Source: Phycisphaerae bacterium
GTDB taxonomy: Bacteria; Planctomycetota; Phycisphaerae; Sedimentisphaerales; Anaerobacaceae
Assembly: GCA_012744475.1 (NCBI GenBank)
Contig: JAAYBV010000006.1
Span: 1 to 64,000, forward strand
Reading direction: 5' to 3'
DNA length: 64,000 nucleotides
Below, in pieces: positions 26,539-36,500 of the stretch. The position numbers and the translations under genes are program-made. The notes under the pieces are model-generated. The model was not told the DNA's origin and made no database searches. It saw nothing but the letters and a program-made list of their open reading frames with translations. Numbering within the stretch: position 1 is the first letter of the stretch; the number at the start of each line of letters is the position of its first letter.

Positions 26539-27333
26539 ATGACGAACGAACAGACTGCGAAAATGACCCTGACGGCGGGAGCGGCCACCCTGATCGCGAC
26601 CGGCGCCGTGGCCCAGGCCAATTCGGCCGAAGTGGATAAAGCATTCGAAACGCTCAAAACCTATGACTGGGGCGCCGACCGTGCGATGTTGAATCCGATC
26701 GACCAGGCGATCATCGCGACGCACGGCGATGCGGCGGCACGCCAGGCTCTGGAGAAGAGACTGGTGGACGCACTGGCCGGCGGCCTTTCTCGATCCGCGC
26801 AAGACTATGTGTGCCGCAAGCTGAGGGTGGTGGGTACGAGCCAGTCGGTGGAAGCGCTGGCCGCTCTTCTGGCCGAGGAGAAGACCTCGCACATCGCGCG
26901 TTACGCTCTGGAGCGGATGCCGGGCGCCAAGGCGACCGAGGCGATGCGGGACGCGCTGCCGAAGGTCGGCGGCAAACTCCGACCGGGCCTGATCGGCTCG
27001 CTGGGCGTGCGTCGTGACGCGACGAGCGCTGCGGCCATCGCGGCGTCTCTCGGCGACTCCGACAAAGACGTGGCCCGGGCGGCGGCCCATGCGCTGGCCC
27101 TGATCGGCACGCCGGCTGCGGCCGATGCGCTGAGCGAGTTCGCCAAGACCGCGCCGGCCGACATGAAGGTGCCTGTCGCCGATGCCCGCTTGCTTTGTGC
27201 CGAGCAGTTGCTGGCCGACGGGGCCAGGTCCGAAGCGTTGGCTCTGTACAAGGCGCTCAATGGCAGCGACCAGCCCACCCAGGTCAGGGTCGCCGCGATC
27301 AAGGGGATGCTGGCCGCTTCGACGAAGAAGTAG
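26539..27333 (+). CDS. Exported HEAT-repeat protein
   Basis: The ATG at 26539 with GGAG upstream gives 264 residues; the frame is open further 5' only because it overlaps the previous gene. Residues about 9-27 (MTLTAGAATLIATGAVAQA) form a signal peptide. The rest is almost all-helical, with repeated Ala-rich pairs such as SQSVEALAALLAEEKTSHIARYALERM, GSLGVRRDATSAAAIAASLGD and DKDVARAAAHALALIGTPAAADALSEFAK. These are HEAT/PBS-lyase-like repeats, protein-binding scaffolds without catalytic residues. It follows the oxidoreductase gene by 32 bases and is probably co-transcribed; proteins of this kind commonly accompany Gfo/Idh genes in planctomycetes. Confidence 0.8.
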   Translation: MTNEQTAKMTLTAGAATLIATGAVAQANSAEVDKAFETLKTYDWGADRAMLNPIDQAIIATHGDAAARQALEKRLVDALAGGLSRSAQDYVCRKLRVVGTSQSVEALAALLAEEKTSHIARYALERMPGAKATEAMRDALPKVGGKLRPGLIGSLGVRRDATSAAAIAASLGDSDKDVARAAAHALALIGTPAAADALSEFAKTAPADMKVPVADARLLCAEQLLADGARSEALALYKALNGSDQPTQVRVAAIKGMLAASTKK

Positions 27334-27410
27334 GACTGGGATACAGACCGGCGAATTCATGAGGGCCAACGCACCTTCAGAAGGAGCTTCCTATAAGAGG
27401 GGGGAATGGG

Positions 27411-27416
27411 TATAAT
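27411..27416 (+). promoter_or_regulatory. Possible -10 box for the pseudopilin at 27536
   Basis: A perfect TATAAT. The -35 region at 17-base spacing reads TTCCTA and is weak. It would give a leader of about 113 bases. Confidence 0.35.
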
Positions 27417-27535
27417 AGGACAGAGGGTCGTGGGACGGCCTGAAGGTGCAGCGTGATACGAGGCAGGGCGGACCGCCCATCGGGCGACCGGCTGCTCATA
27501 CGATAGAACGATAGTTCTTCTTGGGAGTGCGTATC

Positions 27536-28345
27536 ATGGCTAAGCGTAGAGCATTCACCCTGATTGAGCTGCTCGTCGTGATCGCAATCATTGCCCTGCT
27601 GATGGCGATCCTGATGCCGGCGCTGGCTCGCGTCAAGGACCAGGCCAGGACCATCGGCTGCCGGGCCAACCTGAGGCAATGGTGCCTGTTCTTCCAGATG
27701 TACACCGAGCAGCACGACGGCAAGTTCCAGGCGGGCACGGGCAGCGGGCACACCTATCACTGGATGAACGCGTTGCGCCCGCTCTACAAGAACGACCACA
27801 AGATTCGCTGCTGCCCGACGGCCTTGAAGCCCATCTTCGATGAGAACGGTCTGAGCGCGCCGGTGTGGAATGTGTACTCCGCCTGGGGCCGATACTGGGG
27901 CGAAGGATATGCGCCGGAAGGGGACTGGGGCAGCTACGGGATCAACGGCTGGGTGGAGAGCCCGCCGGCGGACGTGGCGACGGTATACGAGGGTTTCGAG
28001 ACCAAGAACAACTGGCGGACTCCGGGCGTCAAGGGGGCTGCCTACGTGCCTATGTTCATGGATGCCCTGCGGTTCAACGTCTTCCCGTTGCCACAGGACA
28101 GTCCGCCCGTCCTTGCGGACGCGGCGTGGGAGGGGACCCAGCACATGCGGCGTGCCTGCATCGACCGCCATGACGGGGGCACCAACATGGCGTTTCTCGA
28201 CTGGTCCGTGCGAAAGGTGAGTCTGAAGGAGTTGTGGGTTCTGAAGTGGCATAAGACCTACGACACGCGAGGCCCGTGGACCATGGCCGGGGGTGTTACC
28301 CCTGACGAGTGGCCCACGTGGATGAAGCGATACACGGATTTCTGA
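27536..28345 (+). CDS. Type II secretion-like pseudopilin, H-X9-DW type
   Basis: The ATG at 27536 follows GGGAG and gives 269 residues with the short leader MAKRR and the helix [22 protein letters not shown]. The C-terminal signature is [12 protein letters not shown], then [15 protein letters not shown] and [12 protein letters not shown], shared with the minus-strand pseudopilins at 9621 and 10693. Those two have pre-sequences of about 48-67 residues, while this one has a standard leader, which shows that the long pre-sequences are not needed by the family. It converges with a hydrolase-like gene; a TCCGCC-GTA-GGCGGA hairpin (28370-28384) lies between them. Confidence 0.87.
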   Translation: MAKRRAFTLIELLVVIAIIALLMAILMPALARVKDQARTIGCRANLRQWCLFFQMYTEQHDGKFQAGTGSGHTYHWMNALRPLYKNDHKIRCCPTALKPIFDENGLSAPVWNVYSAWGRYWGEGYAPEGDWGSYGINGWVESPPADVATVYEGFETKNNWRTPGVKGAAYVPMFMDALRFNVFPLPQDSPPVLADAAWEGTQHMRRACIDRHDGGTNMAFLDWSVRKVSLKELWVLKWHKTYDTRGPWTMAGGVTPDEWPTWMKRYTDF

Positions 28346-28369
28346 GGCCGCATCGCGCGGGTCGGGTGG

Positions 28370-28384
28370 TCCGCCGTAGGCGGA
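28370..28384. other. Hairpin between converging genes
   Basis: TCCGCC, loop GTA, GGCGGA. A similar hairpin with loop TGC lies at 33345-33361. Neither has a U-tract, so a terminator function is uncertain. Confidence 0.4.
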
Positions 28385-28415
28385 TCGCGATCGTGCGTGT
28401 CGTCGCCCGACGGCT

Positions 28416-30281
28416 CTATCGTTGTGCCTGGAAGACGCGGTAGGAATGCGGCGGCAGGGTGACCTCGAACATGCTGCCCGAGACGCGTTGCCAGGGACTT
28501 TGTGGCAGCGGACGGGCAGGGACAGCCTGGCCGCTGATTATGTCCGTCAAGGCGGCCGTCTGATTCTTCGTCCACACCTGTACGTCCACCGGTTCGTCGC
28601 GGAAGGACTCCACGATGAACGTGTCGTTGTCGTAGGCGAACAGACAGACCTCGGCCGGTCCGTGCAGGCGCACGAACAGATCCCGACACAACGTGTCTCT
28701 GACGCGGTCCAGGACCGCCGCCGGCAGGTGGTACAAGTCCGTGAAGCTCTCGGGAATGGTCAGCACGTACAGGGTCCCTCCACCGTAAGAGGCCGAGTGC
28801 AGCATGGGCCAGCCGTTGGTTTCGTCCAGTGCGGAGACCTCTTCCCATGAGTCGTTGGTCAGGTACTGGATCTGCGGGATGGCCATCTCGGCTCCCGCCG
28901 CGACCGTGGGGCCCCAGCCGGCCCGGAAGTCCTTCACGATGGCCTTGCGGCCGGTGACCTGCATCTCCACGATCGACTCGATGCCCTTGCCCTGCAAGGC
29001 GCCGAGCAGGCCGGACGTGATCATCACCTGCTTGCCCTGCACCAGATGCGCCTTGATCTTGCCCACCAGATCGGGGTCGAACTTCGCGGTTTCCGCCAGG
29101 AAGACCGTGTTCGCGTCCGTCGGAAAGTCCGGCGCCAGGTCCATGGGTACGCCGCACATGCCCAGGTAGTTGTGCAGGAAGTCCTCGCCGGTGGAGTGAC
29201 AGGGCTTGTAGCTCCTGACCCCCGCCGGCTCGCCGAGTTTGCCCAGGAAACGGTCCACCCGTTCGAACGTCACGCCCGCCGCCCGGGCGAACATATTTGC
29301 CTGATACGTGGCGCCGTCGGCCAGTTGGATGGGTGCCTTCATGGCGTCGAAGTCGAAGCTGGTCTGTCCGTCGCCCTGCCAGGCGGCCCGCAGGTTCGAT
29401 GGGACCGGACGCGTGATCTGGCGGATGTCGAAGAGGGTGATTTCCGGGGCCTTGGCGAACAGCGTGAGCCAGAGCTGTTCGGCGTAGCGATCCATTGTCG
29501 GCAGGCCGCCGGTGTCGACCCAGCCGCCGCCGTTGCCGTCGGGCTTGAGGTTCTCGAAGTAGCGGAAGATCAGATAGCCCAGATACGGCTGGAGGTGCTG
29601 ATTACCGGACGGATCGCGAGTTTCGGTGCCGGTGTAGAGGCCGTCGAACAGGGCCGGCTCTTTCTCCAGGTTGAAACCCAGGCCCTGGAAATGTTCGTAC
29701 CAGTTGGGGTATTTGATGACGACTTTGACCTTGGGGTTGACCGCCTTGGCGGGCGCGAGGATCAGGCTCCGGGCCGCCTCCTCCATGAGGTCCAGGCGAT
29801 ATTTGGTCCAGGATTTGTCGCCTTTGGCGGCGATGCAGAGCCGGCACTTGCAGCTCGTGAAGAAGAAGTCGTCCAGGATCAACTCGTCGAAGTGGCGCGC
29901 CGTGTGCTCGACGATCTCCTTGACCTTCTGCCGGTGTTCCGGATTGGTGTAGCAGAAGGTTTCGAATCGGTTGCGCTCGTTGACCGTCAGGGTGATGCCG
30001 CCGGCGGTGCGAACCCCACGCTCGCGGAAATACGCCTTGGCCTGGTTCAGCGTCTCGTCGTCGACGATCAGCAGATCGCGGTGGGTCTCCAGGTACACCT
30101 TGTCCACGTGGACCTGTTTGGTGATATCCTGCCAGCGGGAATCCAACCAGTTCCGATCCGCCATCTCTTTGGTCTCGTACGCCCGGCAGTATACCGCGAC
30201 GGCGAAGTTCTCATAGGCGTCCGCCCGGGGACACCACGTCGATGCGAGCAGGATCATCCAGGCCGCGTTACGTGTTCTCAT
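28416..30281 (-). CDS. Secreted glycosidase-like protein of unknown family
   Basis: The 621-residue protein has a signal peptide (about 1-22, ending RADA) and a probable TIM-barrel catalytic part (about 25-380). Landmarks are YFRERGVRTAGGITLTV, RHFDELILDDFFFTSCKCRLC, PKVKVVIKYPNWYEHFQGLGFN and LFDGLYTGTETRD. The acidic pair in ELILDD sits where many barrel glycosidases hold a catalytic residue. A second alpha/beta domain (about 385-520, PTDANTVFLAETAKF...KQVMITSGLLGAL) and a beta-sandwich end (RPLPQSPWQRVSGSMFEVTLPPHSYRVFQ) follow. I cannot name the GH family. It is the third gene of an operon with the ThuA and Gfo/Idh genes, 21 bases after the latter, so it may release the sugar they process. 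Confidence 0.7.
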   Translation of the reverse strand: MRTRNAAWMILLASTWCPRADAYENFAVAVYCRAYETKEMADRNWLDSRWQDITKQVHVDKVYLETHRDLLIVDDETLNQAKAYFRERGVRTAGGITLTVNERNRFETFCYTNPEHRQKVKEIVEHTARHFDELILDDFFFTSCKCRLCIAAKGDKSWTKYRLDLMEEAARSLILAPAKAVNPKVKVVIKYPNWYEHFQGLGFNLEKEPALFDGLYTGTETRDPSGNQHLQPYLGYLIFRYFENLKPDGNGGGWVDTGGLPTMDRYAEQLWLTLFAKAPEITLFDIRQITRPVPSNLRAAWQGDGQTSFDFDAMKAPIQLADGATYQANMFARAAGVTFERVDRFLGKLGEPAGVRSYKPCHSTGEDFLHNYLGMCGVPMDLAPDFPTDANTVFLAETAKFDPDLVGKIKAHLVQGKQVMITSGLLGALQGKGIESIVEMQVTGRKAIVKDFRAGWGPTVAAGAEMAIPQIQYLTNDSWEEVSALDETNGWPMLHSASYGGGTLYVLTIPESFTDLYHLPAAVLDRVRDTLCRDLFVRLHGPAEVCLFAYDNDTFIVESFRDEPVDVQVWTKNQTAALTDIISGQAVPARPLPQSPWQRVSGSMFEVTLPPHSYRVFQAQR

Positions 30282-30302
30282 CTTGTCGTCTCCGCTATGC
30301 CG

Positions 30303-31700
30303 TCACAATCTCCACGGGCTGCGCGTGGCGCGGGCCAGCAGGCGCGTGGCCTCCGGGTCGCCGACGAACTCTTCCTTTGCGGGGTCCCATTTCAGCGAGC
30401 GTCCGAGCTTGTACGCCAGAATGGTCAGATGTCCCAACGAGGCGCCGCGATGGCCGATCTCCGGGGGGCAGTTCGGCTGGCGCCGCGTGCGGATGCAGTC
30501 GAACCAGTTGGCGTGATGGTCGTTGTCGCCGATGTTCACCTCGCGCGTCGTCAGCTTCATCCGCCCGAAGAGGTCGTCGGGGCCGCCTTCGATTGGTCCG
30601 CCGGTGCTCATCGACGTGACCCAGCCTTGCTCGCCGACGAACACGCCGCCGAAATTGCCTTCCAGCCTGGCGTTCGAGGGCACGGCCTTGTACACGTCCT
30701 TCACCATGCCCCAGTGGTCTACCAGGTGCAGGAGCGTGCCGTTGGCGTAGCGGTAGGTGAGCGTCGGGTATTGGCCCGTGCTCGGGTGGATGAACTCGAC
30801 CGGCCCGCTGTCTTCGGCGCCCAGCGCATACTGAATCACGTCCGCAGCGTGCGAGTGGTACCACGTGACCGCGCCGGCGCCGAAATCATCGTGGAATGCC
30901 CAGGGCACTACGCCGGGAATGGGGTTTCGGTGGAAGGCGCGGTTGTACGGCTGCCACGGGGCGGGCCCCACCCACAGGTCCCAGTCCAGCCCCTCGGGCG
31001 TCGGCTCGGCCGCCAACGCCGGGCTTACTGGCGCATACGATCGACCGAAGTCCTCGCCCAGGGGCTGCCAGAGTGTGAAGACCGACTTAACCTGGCCCAG
31101 CCCGCCGCTTCGCACGAACGCGCAGACCTGGCGAATCGTCGAGATGGAGCGGTATTGTGTTCCGGTCTGGAAGATCCGGCTGTAACGTTGCGCCGTCTGG
31201 ACCAATCGGCGGCCCTCGCGGACGGTCAGCGAGATCGGCTTTTCGCAGTAGACGTCCTTGCCGGCCTCCATCGCGTGGATCGATTGCATCGCATGCCAGT
31301 GGTCCGGTGTGACGATGACGACGGCGTCGATGTCCGAGCGGGCCAGCAGTTCGCGGTAGTCGTTGTAGGCGTCACAGCCGCGATACGTGCCGGCGGGGCG
31401 GCGGGCGGCGTAGGTCGCCTCGACGCGCTGCTTGCCCTCGTCCCGGCGCACCGCGTCCACGTCGCAGACAGCCAGCACCTGAATCTCCGAGTCGCCGGCC
31501 AGGCGGTGCAGATGGCCCTGGCCCATGCACCCGTGCCCGATCAGACCGACGGTGATCCGTCCGCTCGGCGCGGTATTGCCTTGGGCGCCACAGACCGAGG
31601 ACGGCACGATCCACGGAACTGCGAGCGCGCCGGAAACGGTTGCTGTTCGTTGGATGAACTGACGCCTTGAAAATCGTTCGACATGTCTGTCTTGTGTCAT
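30303..31700 (-). CDS. Tat-exported Gfo/Idh/MocA family oxidoreductase
   Basis: The 465-residue protein has a twin-arginine signal (SRRQFIQRTATVSGALAVPWIVPSSVCG) and the NAD-binding motif GLIGHGCMGQGH. The canonical catalytic EKP is present in CEKPISLTVREG, and VTPDHWHAMQSIHAMEAGKDVYC is typical. The C-terminal domain has WDLWVGPAPWQPYNRAFHRNPIPG and WYHSHAADVIQYALG. It belongs to the same family as the enzyme at 25262, which instead has QKP. GAGGTG overlaps the stop codon of the upstream ThuA gene, 11 bases away, so translation is probably coupled. A sugar substrate is likely; the exact one cannot be told. Confidence 0.92.
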   Translation of the reverse strand: MTQDRHVERFSRRQFIQRTATVSGALAVPWIVPSSVCGAQGNTAPSGRITVGLIGHGCMGQGHLHRLAGDSEIQVLAVCDVDAVRRDEGKQRVEATYAARRPAGTYRGCDAYNDYRELLARSDIDAVVIVTPDHWHAMQSIHAMEAGKDVYCEKPISLTVREGRRLVQTAQRYSRIFQTGTQYRSISTIRQVCAFVRSGGLGQVKSVFTLWQPLGEDFGRSYAPVSPALAAEPTPEGLDWDLWVGPAPWQPYNRAFHRNPIPGVVPWAFHDDFGAGAVTWYHSHAADVIQYALGAEDSGPVEFIHPSTGQYPTLTYRYANGTLLHLVDHWGMVKDVYKAVPSNARLEGNFGGVFVGEQGWVTSMSTGGPIEGGPDDLFGRMKLTTREVNIGDNDHHANWFDCIRTRRQPNCPPEIGHRGASLGHLTILAYKLGRSLKWDPAKEEFVGDPEATRLLARATRSPWRL

Positions 31701-31711
31701 ATGGCTACACC

Positions 31712-33202
31712 TCAGGTCGGCTTGGCTACAGCCTTGTTAAAAGTCTCGATCGTCTGCTCCAATTCGTCGTCGTCGGACTCGACGCAGAAGACCACGGGAC
31801 CTTGCTCTTGCCGACGCGTCTCGTCGAGAAGCGAATCGATGCCTCTGACGCGCGTGGGCTTGTCCAAGACGACGATCTGGGGGAGTCTGCCTTCCGGTGC
31901 AATCCTTGTCCCTGGTGCGACGACGGCCTCGATGCCCATCTTTTGGGCAAATTCGACGATTTTCAGTTGGCCCGCGCTGTCGGACGGCATCGCGTCCAGG
32001 TGATAGGTGAGCAGGCGGACGCTTGCAGCATCCAGCTTGAGTCGAATCTGCTCCGTCTCCTCAGCGGTCAGTCGGTCGTGGAGCGTCTTGGGGATATCTC
32101 GACTGATCTTCTGTCGACTGCTGCCGCCGACATACAGCAGACCGTGTTCTGCCGCTCTATCGATCAGTTCGAAGAGATGTAGGGGCGAATCATCATTCGC
32201 CCGTTCTCTGGATGCCGGCGGCACCAGGGCCAAACGCCAGCCGAGTCGCTCCTGCGCGCGGATGGCAGGGGTGAGCTTGGCGCTGGGCGTCGTCGGGGCC
32301 GGCAGATCACCGAGGGCGAACTGCGTGGCCGCCAGGTAGAACCGCAGCATCTTCGGGTCCCAGAAGACCGAAGGGTGGTGCGCGAAGCCGCAGTAGAAGA
32401 CGCGTCCGCGTCCGTACTGGCGCACCCACGCCAGCGCATAATCGTTGTCGGCCCGCACGACGGCTCCATAGGACGGCTGCTGCTGCATGTCGGTCCGGGC
32501 CGTGTCGATGCTCAGGAGCACGCGAACGCGGTGGCGCGAGTACGGCTCGTGGACGCGGAAGAACTCGTCGCGGTAGTCGAAGTCCTGCCCGCCGAAGACC
32601 TGGTTGACCGGGTGGGTCGGATCGTCCAGCTTGATGAACACGTGCTCGTTGTTGGCCTTGTGATTGGCGCCGCGCGCGCCGAGCATGATGCCGAACTCGG
32701 GCCAGTCCTCGATCGCGCCGGGCCACTTCGTGAAGGCGACGGACGTGCCGTGGACGCCCATCAACCCGCCGCCGCTGTAGACGAACTCGACCAGGCTCTG
32801 CCTCAGGGCGGGGTCCTCAAAGCAATTGCCCACCGTGTTGTTGAAGAACACCGCGTCGAATTGTCGCAGACTGGCCGGCTCGAATATGGCCGGGTCCCTG
32901 CTGACCACCGTTTCGAATGCGCCGGTCCTCTTGCCCATGAGTGCAAACGCGGTATTTGCGGTGGGGATGGAGGCGTGGCCGCCGTAGTTGACGTTGAGGT
33001 CGAAGATCAGCAGCTTGCGCGGTCGGCGCGGCACGGCAGGCGCCTCGGTGGGGATGGCCTGCTCGATGCGTTGGAGCTGCTGTGAATCCTCTGATGCCTG
33101 CGCACGGGCCATTGGGCCTGTGGCGGACCCGAGCAGGAGCGCGGCGACGATGCCGCCTGTGCGCCGCAGGAATGCCCGTCGCGTCACGATAGATCTGAAC
33201 AT
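31712..33202 (-). CDS. Tat-exported ThuA-like protein with C-terminal isomerase-like domain
   Basis: The ATG at 33202 with GGAAGGG upstream gives 496 residues; the open frame extends into repeat DNA. A Tat signal (TRRAFLRRTGGIVAALLLG) is followed by a ThuA domain (about 60-310) with FDLNVNYGGHASIPTAN, FDAVFFNNTVGNCFEDPALR, FVYSGGGLMGVHGTSVAF, DDPTHPVNQVFGGQDF and GRGRVFYCGFAHHPSVFWDPKM. The last 170 residues resemble the start of a sugar-phosphate isomerase barrel (LTYHLDAMPSDSAGQLKIVEFAQKMGIEAVV). Residues about 333-342 (RANDDSPL) are encoded by a palindromic repeat. ThuA takes part in 3-keto-sugar metabolism with Gfo/Idh-type ThuB; the next gene is such an oxidoreductase. Confidence 0.85.
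   Translation of the reverse strand: MFRSIVTRRAFLRRTGGIVAALLLGSATGPMARAQASEDSQQLQRIEQAIPTEAPAVPRRPRKLLIFDLNVNYGGHASIPTANTAFALMGKRTGAFETVVSRDPAIFEPASLRQFDAVFFNNTVGNCFEDPALRQSLVEFVYSGGGLMGVHGTSVAFTKWPGAIEDWPEFGIMLGARGANHKANNEHVFIKLDDPTHPVNQVFGGQDFDYRDEFFRVHEPYSRHRVRVLLSIDTARTDMQQQPSYGAVVRADNDYALAWVRQYGRGRVFYCGFAHHPSVFWDPKMLRFYLAATQFALGDLPAPTTPSAKLTPAIRAQERLGWRLALVPPASRERANDDSPLHLFELIDRAAEHGLLYVGGSSRQKISRDIPKTLHDRLTAEETEQIRLKLDAASVRLLTYHLDAMPSDSAGQLKIVEFAQKMGIEAVVAPGTRIAPEGRLPQIVVLDKPTRVRGIDSLLDETRRQEQGPVVFCVESDDDELEQTIETFNKAVAKPT
32179..32205. repeat. Palindromic repeat, copy B (inside the ThuA-like gene)
   Basis: GTAGGGGCGAAT, CATC, ATTCGCCCGTT. It lies in frame in the minus-strand gene and encodes ANDDSP. 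It falls in the linker between the ThuA domain and the isomerase-like end. Confidence 0.8.
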
Positions 33203-33240
33203 GGTCCCTTCCTTCATCTCGTGTCTCCCATCTGCCGGCC

Positions 33241-33300
33241 GCTCGTAGTGTGCCCGTAAGGGCATACGGGAAGGGCGAAGCATGCTTCGCCCCTACGAGC
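33241..33300. repeat. Nested palindromic repeat, copy C
   Basis: Outer arms GCTCGTAG (33241-33248) and CTACGAGC (33293-33300). Inside are TGCCC-GTAA-GGGCA (33251-33264) and a perfect 20-bp palindrome with arms GGGCGAAGCA and TGCTTCGCCC (33273-33292). The TGCCC hairpin next to the GTAGGGGCGAA palindrome recurs at 11787-11850. Confidence 0.75.
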
Positions 33301-33426
33301 GACAGTGTAGCGGCCGGCGACGAGATGGGCAATGGGGTATGTCGGTCCGCCTGCGGCGGACTGCCATCTACGAGAATCGTGTTTCAGTCGGCGGCTCGGA
33401 TCTCGTATAATCCTGACCGTCGCTGG

Positions 33427-33488
33427 ACAGTTCGCAGTTCTCAGGTGGCAGTGGGCTGGGAACTGACAACTGGCAACTGGGAACTGCG
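33427..33488. repeat. Short degenerate tandem (AACTG units)
   Basis: CAGTTCGCAGTTCTCAGG is followed by AACTGA, CAACTGG, CAACTGGG and AACTG. It ends just before the ribosome-binding site of the gene at 33503. Confidence 0.55.
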
Positions 33489-33502
33489 ATTGAGGATTGG
33501 CT

Positions 33503-36500
33503 ATGCGAGCGAGAACCTTGGTTTGTTGTGTGGGCGTTCTGGCCTTTGGGTGGCAGCCGGCCGCCGGGAGCGGGACGGCTGAAATCGAATACCTTGGCGA
33601 TGTGCCCGAGCGCATTGCGACCCACAGTCAGTCCTGGGGCAAGCTGGGGCTGAACACGGCCGCCTACGACCCTGGTGTCCGTCCGGACAAGGCCGGCGAT
33701 CCTCTGCGGATCGGCGATCGACAGTTCGCCAGGGGTCTGGGACATCATGCCAGTGGCACGCTGGTCGTGCTGCTCGACGGCGAGTTCTCCTGGTTTGACG
33801 CCGAGGTTGGCTTGCAGCCCTGCGGCGCCGGCGGCGGGAGTGTCGTTTTCCGCGTGTCCGTTGACGGCGAGATGCGTTTTGACAGCGGGATTCTCCGGCC
33901 GGCAGACGGCGCCAAGACCGTGCACGTGAACGTCGAGGGGGCACAGGAGCTTCGCCTAGAGGCGGGCGACGGCGGCGATGGAATCACCTGCGACATGGCA
34001 AACTGGGCCGATGCCCGGCTCACGCGTTCCGATGTCGCGACGATCGCGCGCCCGCCTGCCGTGGACATGGCCCGTTTCGCGCGGGTGGTGACCTGGGACC
34101 CGGACCGCAAAGACGGCTGCCGCGCCAATCGGCTCCAGGAGTTCGCCGCAGAAGACCTGTTTCTCGAAACCGACCTGGTCCGCGAGGCCGACGGCTGCTA
34201 TGCGATACCGACGAGGGCGGGTGGCTACCGCTGCATCGGGCTCCAATGGTTGAACCGCCGCGCGCTGCGGGAGCTGCGGTTGCGTCTGTCGGGGCCTGCC
34301 GCTCCCTCTGCCGTCAACAGCATTGGTGTGGAGGGCTGGTTTGGCGAGTCTGCCTGGCAGGGGCAATGGAAGCCGCTCAGCGGCGACATCGTCGCCGAGG
34401 GCAACGAAGTGGTCTGCCGATTGTCCATGCGATCGCCCGAGGGCGACCGTCTTATGACGCGGAAGATCCGTTGGATTCTGCCGCCTGTGGCGGCCTCGTG
34501 GCGCGTGCGTGACTTGGCCTCGTTCACGCGGACCCGCTGGGACACGGCGCGCCTGCTGGTGCAAGCCGAGTCTGCGTTGGCTCAGGCTCCTGTGGGGATT
34601 GCCATCTACAACGGAGAATTCCTCGGGCCGGTCGGGCCGGAAGTGACCTTGCCCAGTCCTCTGCATCTGGAGGTTCGATTTGCCAGACCCTCCTCTGTGA
34701 ATGCGGATCGGACGGTGATTCAGTTTCGGTTGCCCGCGGGGGCGTTCGGCGTGGCCGTCGAAGACGTGCTCGCAAACGAGTGCGTCTATCTGCCCGACCA
34801 CGGTCTGTTCGTCGCGCGGGACCCGGCGCCGATCAGTCTGGCTGACTACCGCCGGAAGGTAGATGCCCGTCGCACGGTCCTCGAAGAAGTGCGGGTGCGG
34901 CCGGACCAGACGCTGGCCCAGGCGATGACGCGGACGCACAATCCGCTCCAGAGCGAAGGCCCGGTGATGCTGTCGCTGGCCTGCGACAACACGAAGTACG
35001 TGCTGGAACGGGACGGCACGCTGCGTTTCCAGGCGGCCGACGGCGAGGGCGGCGACTGGTTTGCCTCCGGCGGGAGGATGCAACTGCGATGGGGATTGGG
35101 CCAAGCCGACAAGCGGACTCGACAGCTCGAAGGGGGCTGGCTTCCCATCCCGGTCATCACCACGGAACATGAGGGGATTGTCTGCGCGCAGCGCGTATTC
35201 GTTGCGCCCGTCGACGATCCCGGCAGCGATCCGGCTCGCCTGAACCGCCGGGCCGTCTGTGTGGCCGAGTTCACCTGGAAGAATCTCCGAGAGGATGCCA
35301 ATCCCGTGTCGGCCGGCCTGGATATCGTGCTCGACAGTCGAGGCGAGCGGCCGGCGGGGCTTGCGCCAATCGAGGGCGGCTTTCGGCTCGAAGCCGAGGG
35401 CGACGTGCTGGGATCGGTCGTTGTCACCCCATCGAGCGATCTGAAGCTGCACGTATCGGATGGTCGGCTCCAATTACGTGGCACACTGCCGCCCGGCGGA
35501 CGCGCGGGCTTCGTCGCAATCCTTCAGCCTCCTGCCGGCGATCTTCCGACCGTTGGGGCCGTCTCCGAGCTGCGCCGCGACGCGGAGTCCTACTGGCAGG
35601 CGGTTCTCGCGCCCGCCATGCAGATCGACACGCCCGATCCGTTCATCAACGATCTCGTTCGTTCCTCGCAGGTGCGCTGTTTGACCGCCGCACGTAACGA
35701 AGCCGACGGCGCACACGTTGCGCCGTGGATCGCTGCGATGTCGTACGGTCCGTACGAGAGCGAAGCCCACTCCGTGATTCGCGGGATGGACTTCCTCGGC
35801 CACGGCGAATTCGCTCGACGCGGCCTGGAGTTCTTCGTCCACCGCTACAACGCCGACGGCTTCCTGACCACCGGCTACACCACCTTCGGCACGGCGTGGC
35901 ACCTCTGGACGCTGGCGCAGCACTGCGAGCTTACGGGCGACGCCGCCTGGTTGCGGGCCCATGCATCGCAGATCGCGCGCGTGGGGGACTGGATTCTTCG
36001 GCAACTGGCCAAGACCAGGGCGCTCGATGCCCACGGGCAGAGCAGGCCGGAATACGGCCTGATGCCTCCCGGCGTGCTGGCCGACTGGAATGCGTTTGCC
36101 TACCACTTCTGCATGAACGCCTATTACCACGCGGCGCTTCGTGACCTCGGGGCCGTACTGGGGGACATCGGCCACCCGAAGGCGGCGGTCTTTCAGGAAC
36201 AGGCGGACGAGCTGCGTAATTGCCTGCTCTCCGCCTATCGCTGGACCCAGGCGCAGTCGCCGGTTCTGCCGCTGCGCGACGGCACGTGGATTCCCCATTA
36301 CCCCTCGCAGGTGCACAGCCCCGGACTGCTGGCCGACTTCTTCCCCGGCCAGGACATGGGCCGCACGTGGGCGTACGACGTCGAGCTGGGGGCGCATCAG
36401 TTGGTCCCGGCCGGTGTGTTCGACCCGAACGATCCCGAGGTCACACGCATGATGGACCACATGGAGGATGTCCACTTCCTGGGGAACGGGTGGTTCGACT

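Larger units (their letters stand above)
33203..33502. other. 300-bp divergent intergenic region
   Basis: Between the ThuA gene (minus) and the six-hairpin hydrolase gene (plus). It holds a nested palindromic repeat (33241-33300), a GTCCGCC-TGC-GGCGGAC hairpin (33345-33361), a TATAAT box (33406-33411) with a weak -35, and a tandem of AACTG-containing units (about 33427-33488). Confidence 0.6.

Noticed and set aside
29046-31670. An 874-codon plus-strand open frame opposite the hydrolase-like and Gfo/Idh genes
   Set aside because: It is antisense to conserved exported proteins and crosses their boundary; no family motif.
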